A stretch of 64,000 bases of DNA from Panonychus citri (lineage: Eukaryota > Arthropoda > Arachnida > Trombidiformes > Tetranychidae): assembly GCF_014898815.1 (NCBI RefSeq), contig NW_026515482.1, positions 1,550,001-1,614,000 of the forward strand. Reading direction: 5' to 3'. A program made the position numbers and the translations under genes. Shown here in pieces: positions 1 to 12,527 of the stretch (position 1 is its first letter; each line of letters starts with the position of its first letter). The notes under the pieces are model-generated. The model had not been told where the DNA came from and made no database searches. It worked only from the letters and a program-made list of their open reading frames with translations.

Positions 1-1130
1 ATTTGCTTCAACAACAACAACAATTTGTTAACCATGAAAAAAAGGTCAACAATTAACAATCTTAATCAATTGCTGCTAATATTTAGTAGGAAGTAAATTT
101 TGAGAGAAAAAAGTAATTAGTAAATTGCAGTGAATTTTTTTGTTGATTGTTGACAATTAGAAAAGTTTTGATAATCCAACCATGAAAATACATGGAAAAT
201 AAATCAACAACGTTTACCGATTGATTTTGGTTGCAAAAACAACAATTAACTTTAGTTTTCTCTCAAAAAATTAAACAATTAATACAAAACAATCAGTTAA
301 CTATAATCAACAATTAGAGTTATTCAACTGAATTGATTTAACTTTATGATTACGTTGATAAAGTTCACTAACCATAACTTTCACTGTGAGTGAAAAAATT
401 TCATTACCATTAATTGTTGATTGATCATCATAATACAAACATTGATTTAATTACAATCAACCATAATGATGAGAAACAAAATCAACAATCAATACAAACA
501 ATTCAAATCATCAAATTGATACTTAATATGAAACAATTCAATCAACAATAATAATAAACAAAAACTCAATAACAATTTACTAATCAATCAAACTAATTGT
601 GACAATTTACCATAAATGAAAACTAACAAATCACCTCAAACAATTAGTTAATTTACTCCCACTTAAACATAACATAATATCAATTAAAACAAAAACAAAA
701 TGATTAATCTATTAACCACCACCACCTCCAACTAATTAACAACAACGACAACAATTAACTAATCATCCCGAAGCAAAACACAATTGCGTTCATGAAAACT
801 TCCTATTACAATTAAAGATTAAACAAGATCACCAAAGTCCAATTAACTATTACCCATCAAACGGATAACAAGTAAATTCCAGACAATCAACTAATTGTCC
901 AAATTTTGGTCAATTTGAAATTCTAATCATAAGAAAGGTTATCATTTCCACCGATAGATGTCGCTGAGTCGAAATTCTGAAAAAAATGTAACATTCGAAG
1001 CGCCATCTCTCAGTGGTGAGGAAGAAGGGAAATAAAAATTACCTGTAATTGTATTGGTGTCACTCCTTGAGTATCAAGTTAATCCATCACATAATGTGAC
1101 AAGAAAAAAAGATTTTACCTTTTTATTAAT
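1..1130. other. AT-rich 5' flank of the Toll gene
   Basis: No gene is visible. The stretch is AT-rich and dense in CAATTAA/TTAATTG-type words, as is most noncoding DNA in the window. The only distinct element is a convergent motif pair at 956-1008, listed separately. The base of the 5' UTR is probably within the last hundred or so bases, but I see no clear TATA box. Confidence 0.6.
956..1008. promoter_or_regulatory. Convergent AGATGTCGC / GCGCCATCT motif pair
   Basis: AGATGTCGC at 956-964 faces GCGCCATCT at 1000-1008, whose reverse complement is AGATGGCGC. The pair ends 123 bp before the Toll start codon. The same arrangement occurs at 29000-29032, upstream of another gene. The AGATGGCGC half resembles YY1-like and CTCF-like zinc-finger sites in general form; the binding factor is not known from the sequence. 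Confidence 0.45.
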
Positions 1131-1290
1131 ATGGTTATTACCTTTGTTTTTAATTTTTTATTCATATTAATTAGGATAATCAATTGTTATAATATATGTC
1201 CACCGATTGAACTACGTTCATCTTTAACAGTTAAATCGGGATTAACAAAGGGAACAACAAATTCACTTCTATTACCATCATCATCTATAG

Positions 1291-1322
<32 letters not shown>

Positions 1323-4300
1323 GTTTCACCTTTATCATCATCATCTTCTTCATCATCTAAAATTGTCTGTGATTGTACCACTGAAACAAGGGAATCAGCA
1401 CCATCATGGGAAATTCTTTGTTATCAGGAATATTCTTTAACTGAACCAAACGATGAAAGCTCAGAATCTACTGTAGATTCTGAAACAGTTCAATATTCAG
1501 CGTTACCAATTGCCTTTATTATCAAATATGTGGTCTCCCGTTATATTGAGATCAACTGTTATGATAGTTCACCTGAATTTCAACCTGCAATGTTTCAAGG
1601 TAAGTTAAGAGGATTGATTGGAAATCACCATTGATTTCAGTCGATCGATTAAGTGAGATTAATGTTTCAATGGTGAAAAATCACAACTTTCAATTCAGTT
1701 TCAAATTCTTGCCGTTATGTTGATGTTACGGTTGTTGGTTTAACTTACCCTGGTAAAACCTTGTTACTTCAATCATGATGATGATGATTATTATTATTGT
1801 TGTTGTTGTTGTTGTTTGTTTGGTTTATTGTTAATCTCACAACTTGATTCTGAAAGGGAATTGAAATAATAACAATAACAATAATAATAATGAGCAAGTC
1901 AGATAATTACAATCAAGCCAATCACAATAAATGTCTATTACCTGATAAGTAAATAGTTGAACAGGTAAAGGAGAGAGAGAGAGAGTAAAAAAAATAATAT
2001 TTATATTGTAACTCTCATTCAGAATAAATTGAATCGTTTGTGTGATTAAATTTGATGATGATTATGATTATCTTTTCATTGGTAAAAAGGGTGAACAAAT
2101 AATCAAAATCATCTAATAACAAGTTCCATGAAGAAAATTGAACCATTAATGAGGTGTGATGACAGTAATTTTCATGATGATGAGATTCTGATGATGATGA
2201 TTATCAAAATGGTAGACCAAATGATGAAATATCTTCTTCTTGATGGATTCATCATTTTTCTCTCTCTCTTTTCTCATTATTTACTTTCCATTTGCTCGGA
2301 AATGTCAATCATATATCAGGTCAACCTTAATGATCAAATGTTAACTTAATTTGTAATTTGATTTTCAAACTGATCCAATCTAATTGTAAATCTAATTAAC
2401 TCCCAGACAGAATTTTACAATTTAATCTATTGTAAGAAGAAACCAAAGAGATTCTATGTTTACCCTTTAACAACAAGAGAAAAGAAAAAAAAAAGTTCTC
2501 TCAATCATCAAATTCTATTCGCTTTTTGAAACTTGATGAGATGTAGAATTTTTTTCTTCTACATCAATTAGATATTCTCTCCTTTTCTCTCTCTCTCTAT
2601 TTCTTTTTCTTCTTCTTGCAACATTTACTCTTCTTCTTCTTTTATGATAATCATCAACACCAAATGACTGATTTTCTCTCTTTTTTTCCACTTCTTTTCT
2701 CTTCTTCTGGTTGAATAGGTTTCGGAGTCAATGAAATTGACTCTTTCCGTGTGATCAACTGTTCGTTGCCAACAGTGCCTTTCAATCTGATCTTTCATCG
2801 GACATCGGTTGGGTTAAATAATAAAGAATCTGTTGTTAATAAAAACCAACCAAACCGTGGCAATGGTAATTCACAACAAGGCGGTGGTTCAGATGATATT
2901 GGGAGTGGCAGTGATCCTGATGTACTGACAACAGGGAGAAACAGTAAGGTTAAAGGTATCCGTTCATTAGAGTTGAGGCGTGTGACTCCAATTAAAATTG
3001 ATGTTAAACAATTGAAACACCTATTTCATGGTCTTGACCGTTTGGAGCAATTAACTCTTGAGAATTATATTATCTCAATTCCCATAACACCAACCAGCAC
3101 CAACACTGGTTCTGCTGGTGGTGTTAATAGTGAAAGGTTAACACTTGGTGGATTTGAGGAGAGAGGAAGAGGTGCCTCAAGAATTGGCCGTCGATTTAAA
3201 CGTTCATTTGGTTCACGATTGAATATTAGTGAAAAATTTGATGGCGATTCAAAATATTTCACTAATAATGATGAACGAAAAGTTACCGTTAATCCAAATT
3301 TTGGCCAATCATTGTCTACATCACCAGTTGTATTATCATCAGCGTCATCATCCTCGTCGTTATCGCCATCATCATCATCATCATCATCATCACCGCCACC
3401 ATCATCTGGTTCAATAGATTTTGACCTGCCAGCAGGATTAACAGTTTTGCCAACAATGAAACCAACAATTTCATCATCAACAATAGTAACAAAAGTACCT
3501 TTAACTGTTTCAGAAACAACAATAACACCAGGAGCTTCATCATCATCACTTACAATGACTACCACAACAAAAAAACCGACAACATCACCCATTCAATTGT
3601 CTAAATTACCTGTTAACAGTAATCATAATAATCATGATAATAATAAGCAACCCAAAGCGAAAGAGTTTATTGAAATGAATGTAAACAATCATGATAATAA
3701 TCATAATATCAGCCCAGATAAAAGGATTGAGAGTCAACCTAAAGATGAGATTATCCATAAATCATCAACTTTATCCGCATTTTCACCCACCAGTGGCCTC
3801 GGATCAGCCGATACCAAACCTTTGTCACTACCCACCACTCCTTCAATCTCCTTACCTTACGACTCTCTCAAACCTGAGATTGGCGATCTATCAGCTGATA
3901 AATCATCTCTTGTACCCATTAGCGGTATTGGTCATCAAGAATCTCAATCATCATTTCAATATCGATTGTCTAACCCAATTGATTTTAGTTTTGGTTCCTA
4001 TTTTCCCATTTTAAAGTCACTTGTACTCTATAATTTTCTGGTCACCAAATCAACGGACAATGCAATTATATTGAAAACCCTTTTAAACAATTTAAATAAC
4101 CTGGAACAATTAGATCTTCGTTCAAATATACTTACTCATATACCTGAGAACCTTTTCTCAGGTTCAGGACGAAAATTGAAACGTCTTTACCTGATGAGAA
4201 ACTCAATTGAATCTCTTCATCCATTTGCATTTACGAATCTCAAAGAGCTGGAAGTCCTTGACCTATTTAGCAATAAGATTCAATTATTACCTGATTCACT

Positions 4301-7300
4301 TCTCAAGGATACAAGTAAATTGAAACAATTAAGAATCAAAGGAAACAATTTCATCACTTTACCATTGAATCTCTTCACCTCTACACCTTTACTTACCTCT
4401 CTTGATTTAAGCTCTAATCGAGAGTTATCACTTTTACCTGTTGATCTTTTGAAAGGTTTACACAATTTAAGAGATATAACAATTAACGATTGTAATTTAA
4501 ACAAATTTACCATTAATCCGGCTAAATTTTTCTCCTACGCAAGTAATTTGGAAAAAATTGAACTCAAAGGAAATTTACTCACCAATTTAACTCAGATTCA
4601 TCTATTTTCCGGTAATCCTAAACTGACCACTCTCGATGTTTCAAATAATCGGATTAAGACAATTGATGCTGAAATTTTTAACGAAAATTCATCAAATCTG
4701 GTTAACCTAAATTTTTACAACAATGATTTATCCTTTATTCCTGATAAGCTGTTATATCATTTAAAAAATTTACGCTCTCTAAATATTGGTAATAATAATT
4801 TACACACAATTAACAATAATATCTTTTACACCTTATCCAATCTGGAAGTTCTTGATCTGTCTCGAAATCAGTTAATCTCAGTTAATCCTGGTGAAAGTAA
4901 AATACCTTTTGGACTTGGAACTTACCTGAAAAAGATTAACCTTTCCCATAACAATTTAACCAACTTTAATCGTGAATTTAATTCAATCCAATGGAATCTT
5001 CATTTAGAAATTGAAGAGATTAACTTATCATCAAACAAGTTAATTGGTCAAGTTAAAATTCCAATTTTCTATTCAACTAAATCAAAAATTATCCTTGACT
5101 TGAGAGACAATCAAATATCAACAATTAACATGGATGCAATTCTAATTAATGAGAAACTTTTCATTGAAATTTTGGATACAAACAAAGCCTACGCTGATTC
5201 AACTGATTCCTCGGAGGTTAAAGTATTCATCTCAGGGAATCCATTTAATTGTGATTGTAATCTGTTTCCATTACTTAAATACACTCGATCAAGTACCTCG
5301 GCTAAATATGATAGTCTCGTTGAAAAGGTTTCATTTGACATTTCCTCGGACAATTTAAAATGTTCATCACCATTAACTTTGGCTGGTAAATCATTTTACG
5401 AGTTAAACACAATTGATTTAACTTGTCCAATTGTTAAGACCAAAGTTTGCCCATCTTCCTGTAATTGTTGGTTCCGAGCTCAAGATGAAAGGATGATAAT
5501 TGATTGTCAATCAAAAAATTTAACCCTTATCCCAAAGGAGACAGTAAATATTGACAATTTTCAAAATTTAAGTCTACCTGGTATTAAATCAGGAACACCA
5601 ATTAAGGCTGTTACTCTGAAAATGCAAAATAATCGGATTAAGGATTTACAGCCACTGGAAAGATTAATTTCAATGAAATCTTTATCCTCTTTACCATTAT
5701 CACCAACAACAGTATCCGGATCATCATCATCATCATCATCATCATCACCATCAACAGCAAGTTCAACCTTGTCCCGGAAAAGATTCCCCACCTCACCAAT
5801 ATCATTTGAACTTTATTTTGATAACAATTCAATTGACAGAATACCAAATTCATTGGTTAAACTGCTTAAATTGGCTACTTACCCAATCAATGAAGCAAAT
5901 CATGAATCAACTGAATCAGACCAAGGAAAAGATATTTCTGATTTACCCTCATCACCATCATCATCATCTTCATCTTCATTATCTTCGCCTGTCTCATCAT
6001 TTCAATCTTCTAGTCCACCAAAAGCTGCCATTGTTAGTCTAATCTCTTTACGTAATAATAATATTCATTCAATTCCCATTGAATTTCTGGACGAATTACG
6101 TGAACTACAAACATCCGTAGCAATTAATAATCAAACAATTAGTAACACTGGTACCTCATCATCATCATCTTCCTCTTCCTCTACACAATCAACAAATTCA
6201 GACAATGGTGGTAATAAAAATCCATTGACCACAACCACCACCACCAACAACAACAATAACGCTGTCGATTTACACTCATCACAATTACCTAAATATTTAA
6301 AGCTTTATTTAGGTAACAATCCGTACAATTGTACACCCGAAGAGATGACTACTTCTGGAGATAAATTTTTCTGCCAAATGAGGGAATTTAAATCATGGTT
6401 AACAGGCAATTACCGTATTATCGGTGATATAGCCGATATTAATTGCGAAACAGTTAATTACAATTCAAATTCAGCCTTGATTAACATACCTGATTCAATT
6501 TTATGTCCACAATTGGCAACCTTGGATCAAACCGTTCTACTTACCATGACAGCTATTTGTGTCTCTTTGGCACTTTGCCTACTATTGGTTTCCATTTTAT
6601 ATTATCGAAACAAGCAAACAGTATTGGCCTTTTTTTATATTCATCTGAATCCAATATTTGTTTGCCTACATTTCCATGAAGATGATATTGATGAAGATAA
6701 AATTTACGATGCATTTGTTTCCTATTCAAGTGCTGATCGTGATATTGTTATGCAATTAATTGAGAAACTTGAAGAACCAAGTACAATATCAAATACATCA
6801 ATTTGCTATTTACAATCACAATCAGGTTTACCTTCAATCCATGAGGGTAATTATGATACAATCGTACCCGATGTTGGACCGGACATTAAAACTGTGGACA
6901 AATCTTATATTTCCTCATCGATTTACAATGATTCTGATAATGGTTCACGAAATTATCGTTCTAATAACCATTCAAGATCAATTAATAATCCTACAAGCGG
7001 TGGTGGTTCAGGTAATTATTCTGAAGGTGATATTACAATTAATAACTCGGAACCTGATGACCCAACACAATATTTCAAACTCTGTATACATGAACGTGAT
7101 TGGCTTCCGGGTAATTTAATCTCTTGGAATATTGTTAACTCTGTTCAAAATTCACGACGAACAATTATCATTTTATCAAAAGATTTCATCGCATCGATTT
7201 GGTTTCAAGTTGAATTTCATACAGCATATTATCAAATGTTAGAAGATAAAATTGATCGGTTAATTGTTATCGTTCGAGGTGAATTACCACCTCGAGAGGA

Positions 7301-7925
7301 GATGGACAAAGAGTTAATCTTCCTGTTGACCACGAAAACTTATCTTGTTTGGGGTGAAAAATGGTTCTGGGAGAAACTGAGATACGCACTACCCCATAAA
7401 TCAAATCGTAAACGTCCAAATACAATTAACGGTATTACCGACGGAAATAATAAATCATCTAGATGCCTAAAGAAGTCACATTTCAGTACAAATGCCATTA
7501 ATTACCTTAAATCAGGTAAAGATGGAAACAGTAAATCAAAGTCACCCTCTAAAAGTGCTATGATGAAAGAGTATGTTGACCAAGCAATAGCCAATCATTT
7601 TCAATTAAATTCAACCTCACCAACAATCAATGGATCACCATTTAAATCACCACCTTCATCCAATGGTAAATCATCAACAGCCACAATGTCATCATCAATG
7701 ACAACCAATACAACATCATCATCATCACCCTCTCTTCAAAGTATAACAACACCTAATTATGGTTCAACATCAGATCCAATTGATGTAAACTTTTCAACGA
7801 CAACCTTTAATCGTGGTGAAATTAACACCAGTGGACGTGGTGGTAAAAGTAGAGGTGGTGGTGGTAATGACTACTCTAAGCAAGGCCATGTCAATGAAAG
7901 TTTTGTCATTGAAACAGAAACATGA
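1131..7925 (+). CDS. Toll-like receptor (LRR ectodomain, TM, TIR)
   Basis: Two exons, 1131-1599 and 2719-7925 (intron 1600-2718, GT-AG, phase 1), give 1891 aa. The ATG at 1131 is followed by a hydrophobic signal peptide and a Cys cluster (ICPP, CDC). Low-complexity Ser/Thr/Asn sequence fills much of residues 200-550. LRRs run from about 585 to 990, then a C-terminal cap (NPFNCDC), an N-terminal cap (CPSSCNC, about 1067), more LRRs broken by poly-Ser, and a second C-terminal cap. This double-cap order is the arthropod Toll-1-type arrangement. One transmembrane helix spans about 1429-1451. The TIR domain begins at KIYDAFVSY (about 1484), has the BB-loop ERDWLPG, and ends near box 3 (KWFWEKL). 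An insertion of about 98 residues (about 1510-1607) separates box 1 from the second half. The tail is long and Ser-rich. Role by family: innate immune or developmental signalling through MyD88-type adaptors; the ligand is not readable. Confidence 0.95.
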
Positions 7926-8008
7926 GAACAATTGACAGTTTAATTAGTTTAAATGTATAATTAGTATCAATCATTTTCTCGAGAGCTAAATTCTACTCTA
8001 CATTATCT

Positions 8009-8011
<3 letters not shown>

Positions 8012-8088
<77 letters not shown>

Positions 8089-8090
8089 TT
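8012..8090. repeat. (CT)n microsatellite
   Basis: An uninterrupted CT tract of about 60 bp followed by a slightly imperfect extension, in the presumed 3' UTR or downstream flank of the Toll gene. Confidence 0.95.
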
Positions 8091-8205
8091 CTTTCTTCTT
8101 ACTTATCTTCATCTTCTGAAACAATTTCCTCCTAATCTTTTCTTTTCTTACCTTCGAATATTTTTTCTAACCTTCAACTCGGTTTCCTGTCAACCTAATT
8201 GTAAA

Positions 8206-8208
<3 letters not shown>

Positions 8209-8266
<58 letters not shown>
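8209..8266. repeat. (CT)n microsatellite
   Basis: A second near-perfect CT tract of nearly 60 bp, about 120 bp after the first. Confidence 0.95.
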
Positions 8267-8272
<6 letters not shown>

Positions 8273-11245
8273 GTCATTCTCTAATTGTTACTGTGTATTT
8301 TAAATTGGTTGTATACTCACTTGTAATTGGAAACCAAGAAACGAGGAGAAAATGGAAAGGATTCAAATTCATTCATCATCATCATCTTCATCTTCATCAT
8401 CATCATTATCATCCTCATACATTGACATTCAACATTGTTTTTTTACAGAGATTAATTATTCATCAACACCTCACGAGGATGAACAATTTTTTTTTATATA
8501 TTAATACACTTTGTTACAATCAAATGGTATTTTTATCCGCAAGCCCGATGATCAATTGTTAGTTTAATTCAATTGTGACAAAATTAACTGGCAATTACGA
8601 AACTATCACTCAGACAACGACGACGACGACGATAAAATTGATGACAGTGAAAATGACAACAATCAAAAACGTTTAATCACCGGAACCATTTAAATTAAAT
8701 CACTTGATTTCTCTTTGCAATCAATGATCAGCATCATCATTCCGTTCATTCAACACAATCATTGTTAATTGCTACTAAATTACAATGAAAAAGGTTTAAG
8801 ATATACACCAGAGGAAAAAGCAATAACTTTCATAGCCGATAATTTATAAATTGTAAAATTTAATTATCCAACTTAAATTGTTGTTTCATTCAGATATATA
8901 TAAATTTATATAGTTAATGATACTTATTATTTTTGTCATATAATTAACATTATCAGGAAAAAAAAAATATATTGAATTGTAATTTTGTTAACAATTAAAA
9001 AGCTAAAACATTGGGAATCAATTGATTGTTTGTTAATTGTATTAATAGTTCATTGTCATCATGATACAATTAATTATCCAAGGAGAGAGTTTATCAAGAA
9101 ACAATTAAGGAAACAATTAAGAGTTAAAGATAGATTGAGATGTTAATCATTTCCGATGATTAGTAAACAATTAGAAAAAGAGTTAATTGTAAAATCGATT
9201 ATAATTTGCCAATGATTTATATCTTAATTGTTGGAGTTAAGCCAAGATCAGGAAACATTAATTGTTACAATGATTAAATCTTTAAGGTCACCCCTTTAAT
9301 CTTGATCACAATTAACTACTGAAGATGATTAACTTTCACAACGATTACAATTTAATTGTAATCTTTTTTTTTTCACTGATTCTCTTGATTGTGTTGGAAG
9401 AGCGAAGAGAAAATTTAATTAACTAATTGTTTTACCTTGCGAATCAATTACAATCTAATTGTAGAAAAGAAAAAGTTTTCAATTAAATGACAGAATCTTT
9501 TTACCTAATAATTAACAATCAACAATTAACTGTCTGTCTTAATAATAATTCAACCTCTTAAATTGTTTCTAAAAATTTTCTATCTCTTTTTTAATCAATG
9601 ATCAACAGTTAATCACTATTTACAAACTATTATCTCTTAGATCATCAATTTAAGTCTATGTAAACAATTAGCATGATAATTAAACATAAACAATTAAACA
9701 AACAAGACAACAATCAACTAATCAACCTCAAAGAGCAAAAAAAAATAAATAACTAATCAATAAGCAATTATAATAAATGATTGAGAGAAACAAAAACCAA
9801 CTGATTTAACTTTAAATTGTTTAAAAGTAGAAATTAATTTTCACAATCAACTTTAATTGTCAAGGTGAATTGTGAACATTTGGCAAAAACAATAACAATC
9901 AGTTACCATTGAATGTATTATTTACTGTCAACAATTAAGTTAATCATATTGATGAATGAGGACAGGGAGAAAATAATTACTAATCTAAATCAATTCACAT
10001 GATTCACAATTAATTTAATTGTTACAAGTGTTTCTATTTTTAATTAACAATCAACTTTCTCATGACTGATCTGATTTGTTATTTGGTAATCACAATTAAC
10101 TTTAATCATACTAAACTACTTGACACTGCTATTAATACATACAACTATTTATTAATTGTAATCGGAAAAATTTACTTGTATCATTAACAATTAAGTAGCA
10201 ATTAAAAAAAACCGCCAACAACAATTAATTAATGATTCCAATTGAATCCTTGACTTTTTTTTAATCATCTTTCACTCATTGTTACCGGAAGAAATTTATT
10301 AAATTGTTATAATCAAGTAATAATTAATTGTCGATTAACTTGTAAACTAATAATCCTAAATTGTATCCTTTTTCCTTGTTTGATTGTTACAACTGAATTA
10401 ACTAATTGTAACATCAAATCATTTACATACACCCACAGGTAATCAAAGAGCAGACCAGCAAATTTGAATACAAATCAATAATCAAACAATCAACTGTTAA
10501 ATTGTTACAAATTTTGCTCTCAAATAAAGTCTCAATCAAAACCGTTGATTAAGAGCAAAAATTGTAAAATTAAATTGTTACAATTAAATGTGTTGATTAT
10601 TTGATTGATAATTTGATAAAAGTTGAATGATATTAATGAAAATAAAAAAGAGTTGATCAAATTTTCTTCATTTAAATTTGATTGATCTGAAAATCTGATT
10701 CATTGATTAATCACACAACCAATTGATTGCTGTTTACTCATTAACAGCAATCAACAAGTCAACAATCTGAGAAATAATTAATTGTTATGGTTAAAATTTT
10801 CTCCCAAATTTTTCCACCTCTTAATTGTCTTAATTGTTTTGATTGTTGTAACTTTTTTCATCTCCTATGGAAAAAACTTATTAATTATATTATTTGTGAA
10901 CCAATTGACACTTTGGTGATTTTAGTTAATAAATGAATGGCAATTAAATCAACTTGACACAATCAGCACGTTAACACGTGAGAGAGTAGAGAGAGAGAGA
11001 GACACTCGAGGTAATAAATAATCAATTTCTCTTTCTTTTCTTTCTATTTTTCTGTCGAAAAAAACAAAACTCTCTCAAATTTGTCAAATCAAATTCTCAG
11101 AATTATTTAGACACGTTTACAATTTACTCTTCTCTGTCTTTCTCTCTGTCTACAGTAACTCTCTCTCAATTCCACATGACATTACCTGTGATAATCATCC
11201 CACCTTATCCACTTATCTTCATCTTCATCATCATCAAGAGAGGGT

Positions 11246-11247
<2 letters not shown>

Positions 11248-11303
<56 letters not shown>
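11248..11303. repeat. (GA)n microsatellite
   Basis: A GA tract of about 55 bp, opposite in strand sense to the CT tracts near 8 kb. Confidence 0.95.
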
Positions 11304-11306
<3 letters not shown>

Positions 11307-12479
11307 AATGAGATAGGAATTGAAACCGAATCAAAAACTAATCGGAAATTTAATTTCTCTCTCTCTTTTTTTTCATCTTCTTGATTGATGATGAAGGTTA
11401 TCATTTGAATTCTGGTTCGATATTCAGAGAGACAGAACCAGAATTTTCTCATTTCATGGGCATCATTTTTCCCCTTTCTTTTTCTCTTTCTTTTATTTCA
11501 TGTATCATGAAATTCAAGCTTGTGGTTTATTGATGATTAAGTGAAATTAATTGATTGTCCTTAACCATCATCATGTTAATCGAGAATAAAAAAAAAGATG
11601 AGTCTGTTACAAGAGAGATAGAAAATTTTTCTCATCATCATGATTCTTGCCCTCAAGATATTTTAATTCTGTTCACGAGGTCATCGTCATTAACTTTAAT
11701 TGTTGTGGAAAAAAAAACAAATTTAATTACAACATTTAACATTGACATTCGCGTGATTGACACTTTGGTTATGTTATTTTTTTTTCAAAGTTCTTTATTT
11801 TCATTTAATTGTTATTCATGTAAAATCAATGACAATTTAAAGTTTTTAAATATATAAAAAAAACAGAAAAATTCAAACACGAGGTTATAACAATTGAACA
11901 GAAAAAAACAATCAAATTTGATTGTTGATTTAGAAAACCAATCACAGAAAAGAGTAAAATTTAATTTTGACTATTTTGTGGTTTATTAATCAACACAATT
12001 AAGTGATAGAAAATATTGAGATGATTTAATGACTTAGAGAGAGGGAGAGATGAAGGTGGGTTTTTTTTGGATGTTTAATTTTTACAGAAAAAAAGACCCG
12101 AGAAAAACAATGACATGATTTAAATTGTTTATAATTATGTTTATATGTATATTATGTATAATGTGGATTAAAATGGTTGGATTAAGATAAAGAGAGATAA
12201 ACATTTAATATAAAACCATTTAAATACAAATTACAAACTATATAACTAAGTAGGTATATGTGATTATGACTCAAAAAGTTTTGATGGATGATAATATAAT
12301 ATAAATGGATTCCTAACACAATGAGCATTTTATGTTGATTTTTTTTAAACGCGTTTGATGCAATTTTGTTTTCTTGTTGAATTCGCACTCATGAAAAATG
12401 ATAAATTGACCTGTTTTTTTTTTTGTTGATGATGTTTCCTGCACATACACTTATATTTATATATATATATATGAATTGA

Positions 12480-12485
12480 TTTATT
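12480..12485 (-). terminator. Poly(A) signal of the hexokinase gene
   Basis: AATAAA on the minus strand, 43 bp past the hexokinase stop codon. This is the expected spacing for a short 3' UTR. Confidence 0.6.
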
Positions 12486-12527
12486 TTGTTGTTAAATTTT
12501 CTGCTTTGTATAGATTATTTGAGATGG

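Larger units (their letters stand above)
7926..12479. other. Gene-free interval with dinucleotide microsatellites
   Basis: Between the Toll stop and the 3' end of the hexokinase gene I find no credible gene. The interval holds the Toll 3' UTR, two long CT tracts and one GA tract, and AT-rich DNA full of AATTGTTA/CAATTAAC words. The open frames at 8293-8562, 11555-11857 and 12182-12388 are low-complexity and have no recognisable protein. Confidence 0.7.

Noticed and set aside
3065..3592. Minus-strand open frame of 175 codons inside the Toll exon
   Set aside because: It is an antisense reading of the TCA/ACA repeats (Asp and Val runs) within a well-supported exon.
8293..8562. Plus-strand open frame after the Toll gene
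   Set aside because: His-rich reading of a CAT repeat; no protein-like composition and no splice or promoter support.
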